Part shown: positions 44,623 to 57,282 of the stretch, piece by piece
Layout: every line of letters begins with the position of its first letter
Numbering within the stretch: position 1 is the stretch's first letter
Origin: GCA-020356105 sp964347475
GTDB taxonomy: Bacteria; Pseudomonadota; Alphaproteobacteria; UBA8366; JADFVY01
Assembly: GCA_964347475.1 (NCBI GenBank)
Contig: CAYFYY010000002.1
Span: 1 to 64,000 of the forward strand
Reading direction: 5' to 3'
DNA: 64,000 nt
Program-made: the position numbers and the translations under genes
Notes under the pieces: model-generated
The model's database searches: none
The model's input: only the letters and a program-made list of their open reading frames with translations
What the model was told of the DNA's origin: nothing

Positions 44623-46662
44623 ATGTCCGGGCTGAAGATCTCGCTGCTTGGCGGCATGGAGATCGGCCCTGCCGGCGGGGCCGGAGAGATTTCCATCACC
44701 AGAAAGGCCGGGGCGATGATCGCCTATCTCGCCCTGCAGGACGGTCGCGTGCAAACCCGCGACAAGCTGGCCGCACTGTTCTGGAGCCGCAACACCGATG
44801 CCCAGGCGCGCACCAACCTGCGCCAGGCCCTGTCGCGCTTGCGCAAGGCGCTGGCGAACGGCACGGACGGTCCGTTGATCGTCGACGCGGACCGGATCGG
44901 CCTCGATACAGCCGGGCTGGAGCTGGATGTCGCGCGGTTCGAGCAGCTCGTCGCCGAGGGCTCTGCGGACTCGCTGGAGGCGGCGACGGCGCTGTACCGC
45001 GGCGACCTGCTGGACGGCGTCAGCCTGGGCGAAGAAGGCTTTGATAGCTGGCTGCGCGGTGAACGCGAACGGCTGCGGATCCTGGCGACCGGCGCCCTCG
45101 GCAAGCTCGCCTCCCATTACGAATCCGCCAGAGACATCGAGCGCTGCATTGAAACCGCCGCTCGGTTGCTTGCCTTGGACCCGATGCAAGAGGCGGCCCA
45201 CCGCGCCCTGATGCGGGCCTACGCGGCACAACGCCGGTACGCGCTGGCGTTGAGACAATACCGGACCTGCGGCGAAATTCTGGAACGCGAACTTAGCGTC
45301 AAGCCGGACGGCGAGACCCAGGCGCTGTATCGGGCAATCCAAGAACAGCGCGGCGCGGCGAAAATCAGTGAAGAACACGCCGGCGTCCTGCGGAACGTCG
45401 AAGCGACTGCGGAAACGCTGCAGGGTAAGGGATCCACGTCCCTGGTCTTGCCCGATCGCCCCTCCGTGGCGGTGCTGCCGTTTGCCAACAGGAGCGGCGA
45501 TGCCGACCAGGACTATTTCGCCGACGGCGTGACCGAGAACGTCATTACCGGCCTGACCCGGTTCCGCGAGCTGTTCGTCATCGCGCCCAAGACGGCGCTG
45601 CTAGCCCACGGGCTGGTGGGCGACCCGCGCGAGGCAGGCGCCCAGCTTGGCGTTGCGCATGTCGTGGAGGGCAGCGTGCGCAGGGCCGGCGACCGGGTGC
45701 GGGTGACGGTCCAGCTTGCGGACGCGGCTGACGGCCGCAGCGTCTGGGCCGAGCACTACGACCGCGACCTTACCGACGTTTTCGCGGTGCAGGACGAGAT
45801 ATCGGGACGGATCGTCGCCACGCTCGTCGGCCGGATCGAGGACGCCACCCGGCGCCAGGCGGAACGCAAGGCGCCCGGCGACATAACGGCGTTCGATTAC
45901 CTGCTGCGCGCCCGCTCCAAGCTGAACACCTACATGAAGGAGGGCATCCTGGAGTCCCGGCGGTTGTTGGAGGAAGCACTCAAGACCGATCCAACGTTCG
46001 CCGCGGCCTGGGCGGAACTGGCCCGAAGCTACCTGGCCGAATACGAAAGCGATTGGACCGATGACCGCGGGGCGGCGCTGGACCGGGCACGGGTTCTGGC
46101 GGAGAAGGCGGTCGCACTCGACGGCTCCGATGTCGTGGCCCGTTATGCGCTCGCAAATGCTCATTTCTATGGAAAGCGGCACGACCTCGCAAATGCCGAG
46201 ATCGAGCGGGCGATCGAACTCAACCCGAACGACTACCACAATTTGTGCTCAAAGGCCTGGTTCCTCGCCTTCGCGGGCAGGCTGGACGAAGGGGTGGCCT
46301 GTTCCCGCGAAGCGATGCGGCTGTCGCCGTTCGCGCCAGATAACTGCATGCTTGCCATCGGGTACGCCGAATATGCGGCCCGCCGATACGAGGACGCCAT
46401 AGAGGTGCTTGGACGCGTTTCCAGACGAAGCGCCTGGCGCGCTTCGTACCTTGCCGCGTGCTACGCCCAGCTCGGACGCATGGAGCAGGCCCGCGCATAT
46501 GCCGCGGACGTCATGGAGTCCGCATCGAGCGCGCCTGAAATCCACGATTCCGGCGATCCGGAATGTTGGCGCCGCTATTGGTCCAATTGGTTCTGCTATA
46601 AGGACCCCGCCGATTTCGAGCATTTCCTGGAGGGTATGGCAAAAGCGGGGCTGCCGACGTAG
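44623..46662 (+). CDS. BTAD/SARP-type regulator with TolB-like and TPR domains
   Basis: 679 residues in three parts. Residues 1-100 are an OmpR-type winged helix (ISLLGGMEIGPAGGAGEISITRKAGAMIAYLALQDGRVQTRDKLAALFW). Residues 100-250 are a bacterial transcriptional activation domain (RYALALRQYRTCGEILERELSVKPDGETQALY). Residues 275-400 contain PSVAVLPFANRSGDADQDYFADGVTENVITGLTRF, a TolB-like domain frequently found in such regulators. Residues 420-650 are TPR repeats. It is probably a soluble transcription factor that senses partners through TPRs. No target is obvious: the flanking region is not a biosynthetic cluster. Confidence 0.85.
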   Translation: MSGLKISLLGGMEIGPAGGAGEISITRKAGAMIAYLALQDGRVQTRDKLAALFWSRNTDAQARTNLRQALSRLRKALANGTDGPLIVDADRIGLDTAGLELDVARFEQLVAEGSADSLEAATALYRGDLLDGVSLGEEGFDSWLRGERERLRILATGALGKLASHYESARDIERCIETAARLLALDPMQEAAHRALMRAYAAQRRYALALRQYRTCGEILERELSVKPDGETQALYRAIQEQRGAAKISEEHAGVLRNVEATAETLQGKGSTSLVLPDRPSVAVLPFANRSGDADQDYFADGVTENVITGLTRFRELFVIAPKTALLAHGLVGDPREAGAQLGVAHVVEGSVRRAGDRVRVTVQLADAADGRSVWAEHYDRDLTDVFAVQDEISGRIVATLVGRIEDATRRQAERKAPGDITAFDYLLRARSKLNTYMKEGILESRRLLEEALKTDPTFAAAWAELARSYLAEYESDWTDDRGAALDRARVLAEKAVALDGSDVVARYALANAHFYGKRHDLANAEIERAIELNPNDYHNLCSKAWFLAFAGRLDEGVACSREAMRLSPFAPDNCMLAIGYAEYAARRYEDAIEVLGRVSRRSAWRASYLAACYAQLGRMEQARAYAADVMESASSAPEIHDSGDPECWRRYWSNWFCYKDPADFEHFLEGMAKAGLPT

Positions 46663-46976
46663 CGCATCGCAGCCGGCGAAAGGTCGGCGGCAGGACGATG
46701 GCGACGGTGGCATGTTATACCGGTGAGCGGACGGTTTGACCGATAACGAGTTGGTCACCGCGAGGCGCGCAGCGCCGCGGCAACCCAGCGGAACATCGCT
46801 TGCAGCCCTGGATTGCTTCGCTCCGCTCGCAATGACCAGGCAGCGTTTTCGAGTCATTTCGAGTGCTCCCTGGTATGAGACGGATTGCGGGTGTCGAAGC
46901 TCCCGTCGCGCCGGCCGATCAGGCGGCAGGTCAATAACCGTGCGGCCGCCGCGCATGCCGGGGAATGCGCTGGCTC
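46663..46976. other. Gene-free stretch with a dispersed repeat
   Basis: 314 bp without a supportable gene. It contains a palindromic dispersed repeat (46753-46837) described separately; the rest is unstructured. Confidence 0.6.
46753..46837. repeat. Dispersed palindromic repeat, copy A
   Basis: Inverted arms GGTCACCGCGAGGCG ... and ... CGCTCGCAATGACC, with an inner CCCAG / CTGGATTGC pair. The same pattern (GTCATCGCGAG ... CTCGCAATGAC with internal ATCCAG / CTGGATTG) is in the larger element at 54126-54297. Repeats of this sort are common between genes in alphaproteobacteria and could be mobilised non-autonomously. This copy is diverged in its left arm. Confidence 0.65.
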
Positions 46977-47570
46977 TCAGTCGATCGCCTGCAGGTCGTA
47001 GGCGACATGCGGCCTCAGGCCCGACTGGATCGGGTACCATCTTCCCTTCACCTCGACCCAGGACGAAAAACTCCGCGTCTTCGCCCTGATCTTCGGCTTG
47101 TCGTCCCACCAGGGCCGCTTGAACCAGATGACGTCGTGTTCCAGCGCCGCGTCCTGGCTCATCACGACCTCGTGGAAGACCACCGACACGCTGACCCCCC
47201 TGCCGCCGATTCCGCGCAGGCCCTCGACCTCGACGCCGTTGAAATGCCACAGCTTCCAGTCGCGCCGCATGGCGGCAACGAAGGCCTTGCGCGTGACCTG
47301 GCGGCGAAAGGCGGGGTGCCGAAGATCATAGAGGGTGGACCACTTCCGCGCCGCCTCGGTCCTGTAGTAGCGGGCGATCGCGTCGGCGAGGCGCTGGTCC
47401 GCCAGCGTGTCCAGCCCCGTGATCTCGAACGCCTTGAGTTCCGCGTCGGCCTTGCAGCCGGCCAGGACGAGCAGCAGGACGCAGCATGCCGCCGCCAGCA
47501 GCCGGGGAGATCGGAAACGGTTACGACCGTCGCCGCTGCGCCTTGAGGGAATAGGCAGGGTCGCTGTCAT
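46977..47570 (-). CDS. Putative lipoprotein, function unknown
   Basis: 197 residues. The N-terminus ends in a lipobox (LLVLAGC, lipid Cys at about 39). The remainder resembles an NTF2-like or lipoprotein domain (LADAIARYYRTEAARKWSTLYDLRHPAFRRQVTRKAFVAAMRRDWKLWHF) but no family is certain. A very good ribosome site AGGAGG, five bases before the ATG at 47570, fixes the start. It is probably outer- or inner-membrane attached, facing the periplasm. Confidence 0.65.
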   Translation of the reverse strand: MTATLPIPSRRSGDGRNRFRSPRLLAAACCVLLLVLAGCKADAELKAFEITGLDTLADQRLADAIARYYRTEAARKWSTLYDLRHPAFRRQVTRKAFVAAMRRDWKLWHFNGVEVEGLRGIGGRGVSVSVVFHEVVMSQDAALEHDVIWFKRPWWDDKPKIRAKTRSFSSWVEVKGRWYPIQSGLRPHVAYDLQAID

Positions 47571-47691
47571 ACCAGCCTCCTCCTGCATGGTCATATCCCG
47601 GCCGCCAGAATACGTCGTCCTTCGTTAGCCATCTGTAAACGACCGCCGCCGGCCCGGGCACAGCCACGCCCGTGATCTGCTCCTATGGCCG

Positions 47692-49110
47692 ATGCCGCCC
47701 GTCGCCGCTATAGTCGGCTCCCGGCGAATTCGAACAGGGCGACCCCTTTTGGCGCAAGACACCTCCATTATCGGCGATCCGGGCGCGAGCCTGCTGCTCA
47801 CCGACCTCTACCAGCTGACCATGCTGCAGTCCTATTTCGAGCATGGCATGACCGACATCGCCGCCTTCGAGCTGTTCTTCCGCACCCTGCCGGCGCGGCG
47901 CGGCTTTCTTGTCGCAGCAGGGCTGGAGCAGGCGGTCGACTTCCTCGAGCGGGCGCGCTTTACCGAGCCCGAGCTCGACTGGCTGGCGGCGAGCAAGCGC
48001 TTTCCGCAAGACTTCGTCGACCGGCTGGCCGAGCTGCGCTTTACCGGCAACGTGCACGCGCCGGCGGAGGGCACGGTGCTGTTCGCCGACGAGCCGGTCA
48101 TCCGCGTTGCCGCGCCGCTGCCCGAGGCGCAGCTCGTGGAAACGCGCCTCATCAACATCCTGCACTTCCAGACGCTCATCGCCTCCAAAGCCGCGCGCAT
48201 GGTGCTGGTGGCGCCGGGAAGGCGGCTGATCGATTTCGGGCTGCGGCGCGCGCACGGGGCGGAGGCCGGGCTGATGGCGGCGCGGGCGAGCTATATCGCC
48301 GGCTTCGCGGGGAGCGCGACGGTACCGGCGGAGCCGCGCTACGGCGTTCCGATCTACGGCACCATGGCGCATTCCTTCATCCAGGCGCATGACAGCGAGA
48401 CCGCGGCGTTCGAGAACTTCGCCCGCTCGCGCCCGCAGACGGTGATCCTGCTGATCGACACATACGATACCGAGGCGGGGGCGGAGAAGGTGGCGCAACT
48501 GGCGCCGAAGCTCGCGGCCGACGGCATCACCGTGGCCGGGGTCCGGCTCGACAGCGGCGACCTTGCGGACCACGCGCGCAAGGTGCGGAAGATCCTCGAC
48601 GGGCACGGGCTGAAAGACGTGTCGATCTTCGCCAGCGGCGGCATCGACGAGGACGCGCTGCAGGATTTCGCACGCGAAGGCGCGCCGATCGACGGCTACG
48701 GCATCGGCACGAGCGTTACGACGTCGAGCGACGTCGCCGCGCTCGACTGCGCCTACAAGCTGCAGGAATACGCCGGAGTGCCGAAGCGCAAGCGCTCCGA
48801 GGGCAAGGCGACCTGGCCCGGCCGCAAGCAGGTGTTCCGCACCTTCGCCGCGGACGGGACGATGGCGGGCGACGTGCTGACGGTCGAGGGCGACCGCCAG
48901 GACGGCGCGGCGCTGATCCGCCCGGTGATGAAGGACGGGCGGCGGCTCGGCGCGCTGCCGGCACTGGGCGAGATTCGCGAACAGTGCGCCGCCGAGCTCG
49001 CCCGCCTGCCGGAACCCCTGCGGCGCCTCGAGCCGGGCACACCCTACCCCGTCACCGTATCGGCAGCGCTGCGCGACCTCGCAGCGCGCGTGGATCGGGA
49101 AACGCAGTAA
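47692..49110 (+). CDS. pncB: Nicotinate phosphoribosyltransferase
   Basis: 472 residues. SLLLTDLYQLTMLQSYFEHGM and AFELFFRTLPARRGFLVAAGLEQAV are the family N-terminus; the nucleotide region includes LIDTYDTEAGAEKVAQLA, GVRLDSGDL and FASGGIDED. It converts nicotinate and PRPP to nicotinate mononucleotide in NAD salvage. The ATG at 47692 has no clear ribosome site; a TTG at about 47749, just before the conserved region, is an alternative start. Stand-alone gene. Confidence 0.92.
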   Translation: MPPVAAIVGSRRIRTGRPLLAQDTSIIGDPGASLLLTDLYQLTMLQSYFEHGMTDIAAFELFFRTLPARRGFLVAAGLEQAVDFLERARFTEPELDWLAASKRFPQDFVDRLAELRFTGNVHAPAEGTVLFADEPVIRVAAPLPEAQLVETRLINILHFQTLIASKAARMVLVAPGRRLIDFGLRRAHGAEAGLMAARASYIAGFAGSATVPAEPRYGVPIYGTMAHSFIQAHDSETAAFENFARSRPQTVILLIDTYDTEAGAEKVAQLAPKLAADGITVAGVRLDSGDLADHARKVRKILDGHGLKDVSIFASGGIDEDALQDFAREGAPIDGYGIGTSVTTSSDVAALDCAYKLQEYAGVPKRKRSEGKATWPGRKQVFRTFAADGTMAGDVLTVEGDRQDGAALIRPVMKDGRRLGALPALGEIREQCAAELARLPEPLRRLEPGTPYPVTVSAALRDLAARVDRETQ

Positions 49111-49128
49111 CGGAGCTCCGTGTCAGTG

Positions 49129-49899
49129 TTACTTTGCGTTGGTGATCTTGGCGATCTCGACCAACTCTTCGGGCGTCGCTCTGCTGATCACACGTTCCAT
49201 CCCCTGCTCGGCGAAACTCCGCACTTCGTCGGACGCGGCGGAAACATGCGCCTTCACATACCAGCCAAAGGCCATGGCATTGTTCGTCCCCTTGCCGTTG
49301 CCCTCCTCAAAGATCCGGGCTGCCATAAGGCAGGCGTCTTCGTGGCCTTTGCTTCCCGATTCCTGGTACAGGGCCAGGGCAAAGCTGACGTCCCGCTTGA
49401 CGCCGATGCCGTCCTCGTACATCCGGGCAAGATTGAATAGCGCAACTGTATGGCCTTGCGCGGCCGCAAGCCTGTACCAGTGCGCCGCCTTCTTGTGGTC
49501 CTGCTGAACGCCGACCCCCTGATCGTACAAGAATCCCAGATTACATCGGGCCTGCGGATCGCCGGCCTTGGCCGCCTTTTGCAGCCATTTGGCGGCCTCC
49601 GCCTCGTCACGATCCACGCCCTCCTCATATAGGAGCCATCTCGCCAGTTCCACCTGCGCCGACACGTGGCCGTGCTCTGCTGCCCGCCGGGCGAGATCGA
49701 GGGCCTTTGCGGGATCCCTCGCCACTCCCTGACCCTCCATGTGCAAAATCGCCAGCGTTATCTGGCTTGTCGGATTGCCGGCCTCAGCCAACGGTTCGAG
49801 GATCTTCAGGGCCGTTTCGTGGTCGTTCTCTTCCAACGCGGACAACGCCTTGAAGTGCTCCTTGGCAATCGACCGTCGACGGGTTAGCCACTCGAACAT
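49129..49899 (-). CDS. Sel1-repeat protein
   Basis: 256 residues built from about five or six Sel1-like TPR repeats (SQITLAILHMEGQGVARDPAKALDLARRAAEHGHVSAQVELARWLL and following), each with the LGxxYxxGxGVxxD pattern. Such proteins scaffold protein complexes; cellular location is not clear, as there is no signal peptide. A GGAGG site seven bases before the ATG at 49899 sets the start. Confidence 0.88.
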   Translation of the reverse strand: MFEWLTRRRSIAKEHFKALSALEENDHETALKILEPLAEAGNPTSQITLAILHMEGQGVARDPAKALDLARRAAEHGHVSAQVELARWLLYEEGVDRDEAEAAKWLQKAAKAGDPQARCNLGFLYDQGVGVQQDHKKAAHWYRLAAAQGHTVALFNLARMYEDGIGVKRDVSFALALYQESGSKGHEDACLMAARIFEEGNGKGTNNAMAFGWYVKAHVSAASDEVRSFAEQGMERVISRATPEELVEIAKITNAK

Positions 49900-50127
49900 C
49901 AGTAATCCTCCGCTCTCGAAACACTGGAATCCTCGCATCCGAGTGCCAAATGTGCATGATTGGCGGCAATCGATAAGAAGCCAACATTCTTTTCGAGCAC
50001 CGCCCTATATCGCGATCAAGAAGCTATTTGGCCACGATGGCGTAACCGGGGCAGAAGGTTGGGGCTTCGGCTTTGCCTCCAGTTACTTCACGAATGTTTG
50101 CTGGCTGACCCAAGATTGGCACCGGTC

Positions 50128-51522
<1,395 letters not shown>

Positions 51523-51572
51523 AGGCGGCGGGAGCAGCGGAAACCACCGCCGCCAGACAACGGAAGCGAGCC

Positions 51573-51986
51573 ATGCTGAAGCACGAACTACGCAAGGAAG
51601 AGGGCATCCTCATCGTCCGCCCCGAAGGGCCGCTGTCGGCTGACGACTTCACGCATATCGCGGCAGACGTCGACGCCCATATCGAGGCGCACGGCAAGCT
51701 GAACGGGCTGATGGTCCACGCGCGGCGCTTCCCCGGCTGGGAGGATCTGTGGGCAGTGATGAGCCACCTGAAATTCGTGCGCGCGCATCACCGCAAGATC
51801 CGCCGCGTCGCCGTGGTCAGCGATTCCGCGATCCTGCAGTTCGCGCCGAAGATCGCCGCCCACTTCGTCAGCGCCGAGATCCGGCAGTTCCCCTTCAGGG
51901 CGAGCAAGGAGGCGCTGACGTGGCTCGGCGTGGCCGGCGAGTCCACGGTGCCGCGGACCGCCGCGCCGCCCGGTTCTACATCCTGA
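51573..51986 (+). CDS. STAS/SpoIIAA-like protein
   Basis: 137 residues with the SpoIIAA-like STAS fold: ILIVRPEGPLSADDFTHIAADVDAHIEAHGKLNGLMVHARRFPGWEDLWAVMSHLKFVRAHH. The conserved phospho-serine of anti-sigma antagonists is not clearly in place, so role in an anti-sigma circuit is unsure. The gene follows fumC by 50 bp and overlaps the 3' end of a convergent small gene by 11 bp. Confidence 0.8.
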   Translation: MLKHELRKEEGILIVRPEGPLSADDFTHIAADVDAHIEAHGKLNGLMVHARRFPGWEDLWAVMSHLKFVRAHHRKIRRVAVVSDSAILQFAPKIAAHFVSAEIRQFPFRASKEALTWLGVAGESTVPRTAAPPGSTS

Positions 51987-52251
51987 ACTTGCCGCCGACG
52001 ATCTCGACCTTCTCGACGTCCACGCCGTCGAGCACCCCGACCCCTTCGACCCAGATCCGGCAGCCCTTGCAGACCGCGGATTCCTCGCTGCCCGCGGGCA
52101 GCGTGAAGGTGTAGGCGTTCTCCTCGTCCCCGGTGACGATCGTCACCTCGTAGTCACGGCTGTCGCCGTTGCGGATGTCCAGTGCCCACGCCGGCCCGGC
52201 GAGCAGAACCGCCGCGGCGGCAACGGCAATCGTAGTCGGAATGCGAGTCAT
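51976..52251 (-). CDS. Small secreted protein, function unknown
   Basis: 91 residues with a signal peptide (about 1-23, AGPAWA) and a short beta-rich domain ending VDVEKVEIVGGKFRM. One Cys pair (SAVCKGCR, about 60-63) could bind metal or form a disulfide. A GGAAGGAGG ribosome site stands just before the ATG at 52251. No family recognised. Confidence 0.65.
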   Translation of the reverse strand: MTRIPTTIAVAAAAVLLAGPAWALDIRNGDSRDYEVTIVTGDEENAYTFTLPAGSEESAVCKGCRIWVEGVGVLDGVDVEKVEIVGGKFRM

Positions 52252-52642
52252 GATCCTCCTTCCGCTGCACTTGGCAACGTCTGTCGCGCGCGGCGGCTCG
52301 TGACATGCGCCGCGGCGACCGGTTCGATCGCGATGTCGGGCCCGTCCACACCGTCGGCCGGAAATCCGGATTCACTTCGACCCAAGTGCCGGCCGCCCGC
52401 CTGTTCATCGTTTCTTGTCCCGTCCCGATCGCCGACCGATCCGGGTTCGTTGCGAAAACAGTATTGGCTGAGTCGTATGAGGACAAGTGTTTCATGGCCG
52501 GACGACGTGCGGGGCCCGCATGTGCTCGAGCGGGATATTGCCTCGGACCGGCCGATTGGGCAGGATCGCGGACGGGCGGTCGCCCGACAACGGGCCGTTC
52601 CCGGCCCGACAGCCATCGCACGCACCGCAAAGGGGACGCCGC
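52252..52642. other. Gene-free stretch upstream of protoporphyrinogen oxidase
   Basis: 391 bp between the divergent small gene and the oxidase. It holds no supportable gene; an ATG at 52487 is in frame with the oxidase but gives an unrelated N-terminus. Confidence 0.55.
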
Positions 52643-54007
52643 TTGCCACAGGACAGCATCGTGATCGTCGGGGCCGGCATCTCCGGCCTGTCCGCGGCCT
52701 GGTTCCTGCAGCGCAAGGGGTTCGGCGTGCGCGTGCTCGAGGCTGGTGACCGGGTCGGCGGCGTCATCGAGACGGCGACGGTCGATGGCTACCTGATCGA
52801 GCGCGGCCCGAACTCGACGATGCAGAAGCCCGGCACGCCGGACGATGCGCTGGGCCGCATTGTCGAACAGACGGAGCTTTCGGCGCGGATGCTGGAGGCC
52901 GCGCCGGCGGCGCGCAAGCGGTTCGTGATGCGCGGCGGCCGCCTGCTGCCATTGCCCCTGTCGCCGCCGTCCGCGATCGGGACGAAGCTGTTCTCCTGGC
53001 CGGCCAAGCTGCGGCTGCTGGCCGAGCCGTTCATCGGGCGCGCGCAAGACGAGGAGACGGTAGCCGAGTTCGTGACCCGGCGGCTCGGGCGGGAATTCCT
53101 CGATTACGCTGTTGGCCCCTTCATCTCGGGCGTCTATGCCGGCGATCCGGCGCAGCTGTCAGTGCGGGCGGCGGTGGCGCGGATCTATGCGCTGGAACGC
53201 GACCACGGCTCGCTGATCCGCGGCGCGATCGCGCTGCGCAAGCTCGGCAAGGGCGCGGGCATGCCGGCGGGGCGGCTGGTCTCGTTCGACAAGGGTATGG
53301 CGGTGCTGCCGGCAGCGATCGCAAAGGCCCTGCCGGCCGGCGCGGTGGAGACGAGATGCCGGGTCGGCTCGCTGGCGCGGGACGACGATGCCTGGCGTGT
53401 CCGCTACGTCGGGCCCGAAGGTGCCGCCGAGGCCACCGCCCGGCACGTCCTGCTCGCGGTCCCGGCCGGGCCTGCGGCGCAGCTGATTGAGCCGCTGGCG
53501 CCGTCGGCCGCGGCGCTCTTGCGCGCCATCCGCTATGCGCCGATCGTCTCCGCCGGGCTCGCTTACGGGCGCGAGCAGGTGGCGCATCCGCTCGACGGGT
53601 TCGGCTTCCTCGTGCCGCGCGTCGAGGGCGTGCGGACTCTGGGCGGGCTGTTCTCCAGCACACTGTTTCCGGGCCGCGCGCCGGACGGGCGGGTGCTGAT
53701 CACCGCCTTCATCGGCGGCACCACCGATCCGGAGGCCGTGGGGCTGGACGACGGTGCGGTGACCGGGCTGATCGCGGCCGACCTCGCGGCGCCGCTCGGC
53801 ATCGCCGGTTCGCCGGAGCCGGTGCTTCTGTCGCGCTACAAGGCGGCGATCCCGCAGTACACGATCGGCCATCTCGACCGCATCGCCGGCATCGATGCGG
53901 CGCTCGAAGCGCTGCCGGGGCTGCACCTGCGCGCGAGCTGGCGCGACGGCGTATCGGTCGCCGACTGCGTGCGCAACGCAGAGAAGCTGGCCGAAAGCCT
54001 GAGTTGA
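52643..54007 (+). CDS. hemG: Oxygen-dependent protoporphyrinogen oxidase
   Basis: 454 residues of the FAD-dependent HemG/HemY type. FAD motif is VIVGAGISGLSAAWFLQ (about 7-23), followed by VRVLEAGDRVGGVIET, then RGPNSTMQ and a C-terminal Gly-rich FAD contact region around LHLRASWRDGVSVADCV. It oxidises protoporphyrinogen IX to protoporphyrin IX for heme. I take TTG at 52643 as the start because AAAGGGG stands about 9 bases before it and the next codons reach the FAD motif without delay. The symbol hemY is also used for this enzyme. Confidence 0.9.
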   Translation: MPQDSIVIVGAGISGLSAAWFLQRKGFGVRVLEAGDRVGGVIETATVDGYLIERGPNSTMQKPGTPDDALGRIVEQTELSARMLEAAPAARKRFVMRGGRLLPLPLSPPSAIGTKLFSWPAKLRLLAEPFIGRAQDEETVAEFVTRRLGREFLDYAVGPFISGVYAGDPAQLSVRAAVARIYALERDHGSLIRGAIALRKLGKGAGMPAGRLVSFDKGMAVLPAAIAKALPAGAVETRCRVGSLARDDDAWRVRYVGPEGAAEATARHVLLAVPAGPAAQLIEPLAPSAAALLRAIRYAPIVSAGLAYGREQVAHPLDGFGFLVPRVEGVRTLGGLFSSTLFPGRAPDGRVLITAFIGGTTDPEAVGLDDGAVTGLIAADLAAPLGIAGSPEPVLLSRYKAAIPQYTIGHLDRIAGIDAALEALPGLHLRASWRDGVSVADCVRNAEKLAESLS

Positions 54008-54683
54008 ACAGGTATACCGGGATCAGGCATTAACATTCCAAGATTGATCGGATCTGGCATCGAGCGACCTCACCGATCGAGACGACTGCTTCGCAGCCTC
54101 CTCAGGGAAGCTTCGATGTTCGTGTCCTCATGTTGGAGACCTTTGTACGGAACAGAATTCTGTCATCGCGAGGCTGCGAAGCAGCCGCGGCGATCCAGAA
54201 AAGCGCACGTTTCCGCGGTATCCTGGATTGCCGCGTCGGCCTTCGGCCTCCTCGCAATGACGATTTGGCGTTTTGTGCAAAGGTCTCCAGGATGAGGTGT
54301 GCGTGCGAGGGCCGCGGAGACGTGCGTTGCCCTGCGAGCGGCAGGCCGCAGAGTGGGGCCGCCGTGTCGGGGCCTCCCCGCAACCCTCCGTGTCTCTGTG
54401 TCTCTGCGGTGAAAAAGAAACGGCCGCGAGGGAGGTTCCGCTCGCGGCCTTGCCGGTGTGCTCGCAGTTATCCGACGATGGCCAGTGTACGGATTGCAGG
54501 GTCTACCTTCAAGCCTGAACTCCCCGGAGGGACCGGCCAGCGCCACAGGGCCGCGCATCGCGGATGTGCGACCCCGATCCCGTGGCCATCCTGCCGGCCG
54601 GCTGTGTGTGAAACGCGCCGTAACCCGCAGAAAACGCCTTTGCATGGGGTTGTTCCTCGCGGGTGGCCGGCCCGGCGGTGCGG
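54008..54683. other. Gene-free stretch with an inverted-repeat element
   Basis: 676 bp with no supportable gene. It holds the palindromic element at 54126-54297, a simple stretch at about 54390-54420 (GTGTCTCTGTGTCTCTG followed by GTGAAAAAGAAA), and the hairpin GGCCGCGAG/CTCGCGGCC (54422-54449). Confidence 0.65.
54126..54297. repeat. Palindromic element (MITE-like) with dispersed-repeat core, copy B
   Basis: Outer inverted arms CTCATGTTGGAGACCTTTGTAC and its near-mirror GTGCAAAGGTCTCCAGGATGAG enclose the dispersed-repeat core GTCATCGCGAGG ... CTCGCAATGAC (54162-54261), itself an inverted repeat. Length is about 172 bp with no coding capacity. Such organisation fits a non-autonomous mobile element or a long stable hairpin. 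No flanking target duplication was found. Confidence 0.6.
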
Positions 54684-56504
<1,821 letters not shown>

Positions 56505-56596
56505 CGTCTGGCGGCTCCGTTGCTGCGGGTGTCGGTGCGCCGATCTTAGACGGGGCGGGACGGGCCTGTCCAATCGGCCCGCCGCCGGATCGCGGG

Positions 56597-56632
56597 AAAA
56601 AAATCGGCCGGGGCGGAAGTCCGCGCCCGGCC
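56597..56632 (-). terminator. Intrinsic terminator of the cytochrome operon
   Basis: On the minus strand the hairpin GGCCGGGCGCGGA / TCCGCCCCGGCC is followed by a run of seven T (positions 56603-56597). It lies 40 bp after the cytochrome b stop and ends the DUF302-octaheme-cytochrome b operon. Confidence 0.8.
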
Positions 56633-56672
56633 AAGGCTCCCTGCGAGTGGGTATTGAGGGCGAGTGCAGGCG

Positions 56673-57278
56673 TTACCTGGTTTCGATCTCTTCGTAGCCG
56701 GTGATCATCGCCTTGATGTGCGACGTCCAGGTGTGCCCGGTGGTCGCGAAGTAGACGTGGACCACGAAGAACACCAGCATCAGGAACGCCGCGGCGGTGT
56801 GCACCAAGGCGACCGAGGCCAGGCTCAGCCCGTCGAGGCCGAGGGCCGGCCAGGCCTTGTAGTAGAGATACAGCAGCCCGCTGATCCAGATCGCCGGATT
56901 GATGATCAGCTTGACGAACAGGTAGGCGAGGCGCTGCAGGGGATTGTGCTTGGTCAGCGTGGTCTGCCGGAACGGGTGCGGGGCGTCGGTGAAGATCCCC
57001 GTCAGGTAGTAGCGGACCATCGCCGTCAGCTTGTCGGCCGTCGGGATGTACTGCCGCCATTCGCCGGTCGTGACGTGCCAGAAGATGGCGAACACCCACA
57101 GGCCGATCAGCAGCCAGGCGGACGTGGTGTGCACCTCCTGGGCCAATTCGTAGCCGATGAGGCTGTACGTCCCGTGGATCTCGAAGCCGGTGACGCCCAT
57201 GATGATGATCAGCAGCGCCTGCGCCCAGTGCCAGAAGCGCTCGAAGCGCTTGAAGATGTAGATACGCGTGGCGTCCAT
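56673..57278 (-). CDS. Cytochrome b/b6 subunit (formate-dehydrogenase-gamma or b561-like)
   Basis: 201 residues with four transmembrane helices and His residues suited to two hemes b: FWHWAQALLIIIMGVTGFEIHG, LAQEVHTTSAWLLIGLWVFAIFWHVTTGEW and VHTAAAFLMLVFFVVHVYFATTGHTW. It should link the octaheme protein, encoded 4 bp upstream, to the quinone pool. The tight spacing implies one complex. The family name is uncertain between cytochrome b561 and the gamma subunit type. Confidence 0.88.
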   Translation of the reverse strand: MDATRIYIFKRFERFWHWAQALLIIIMGVTGFEIHGTYSLIGYELAQEVHTTSAWLLIGLWVFAIFWHVTTGEWRQYIPTADKLTAMVRYYLTGIFTDAPHPFRQTTLTKHNPLQRLAYLFVKLIINPAIWISGLLYLYYKAWPALGLDGLSLASVALVHTAAAFLMLVFFVVHVYFATTGHTWTSHIKAMITGYEEIETR

Positions 57279-57282
57279 CGTC

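Noticed and set aside
52487..52642. Upstream ATG extension of the protoporphyrinogen oxidase
   Set aside because: Adds 52 unrelated residues with no ribosome site; TTG at 52643 has one.
54390..54420. Short CT/GT-rich stretch as a tandem repeat or CRISPR
   Set aside because: Too short and irregular, without spacers.
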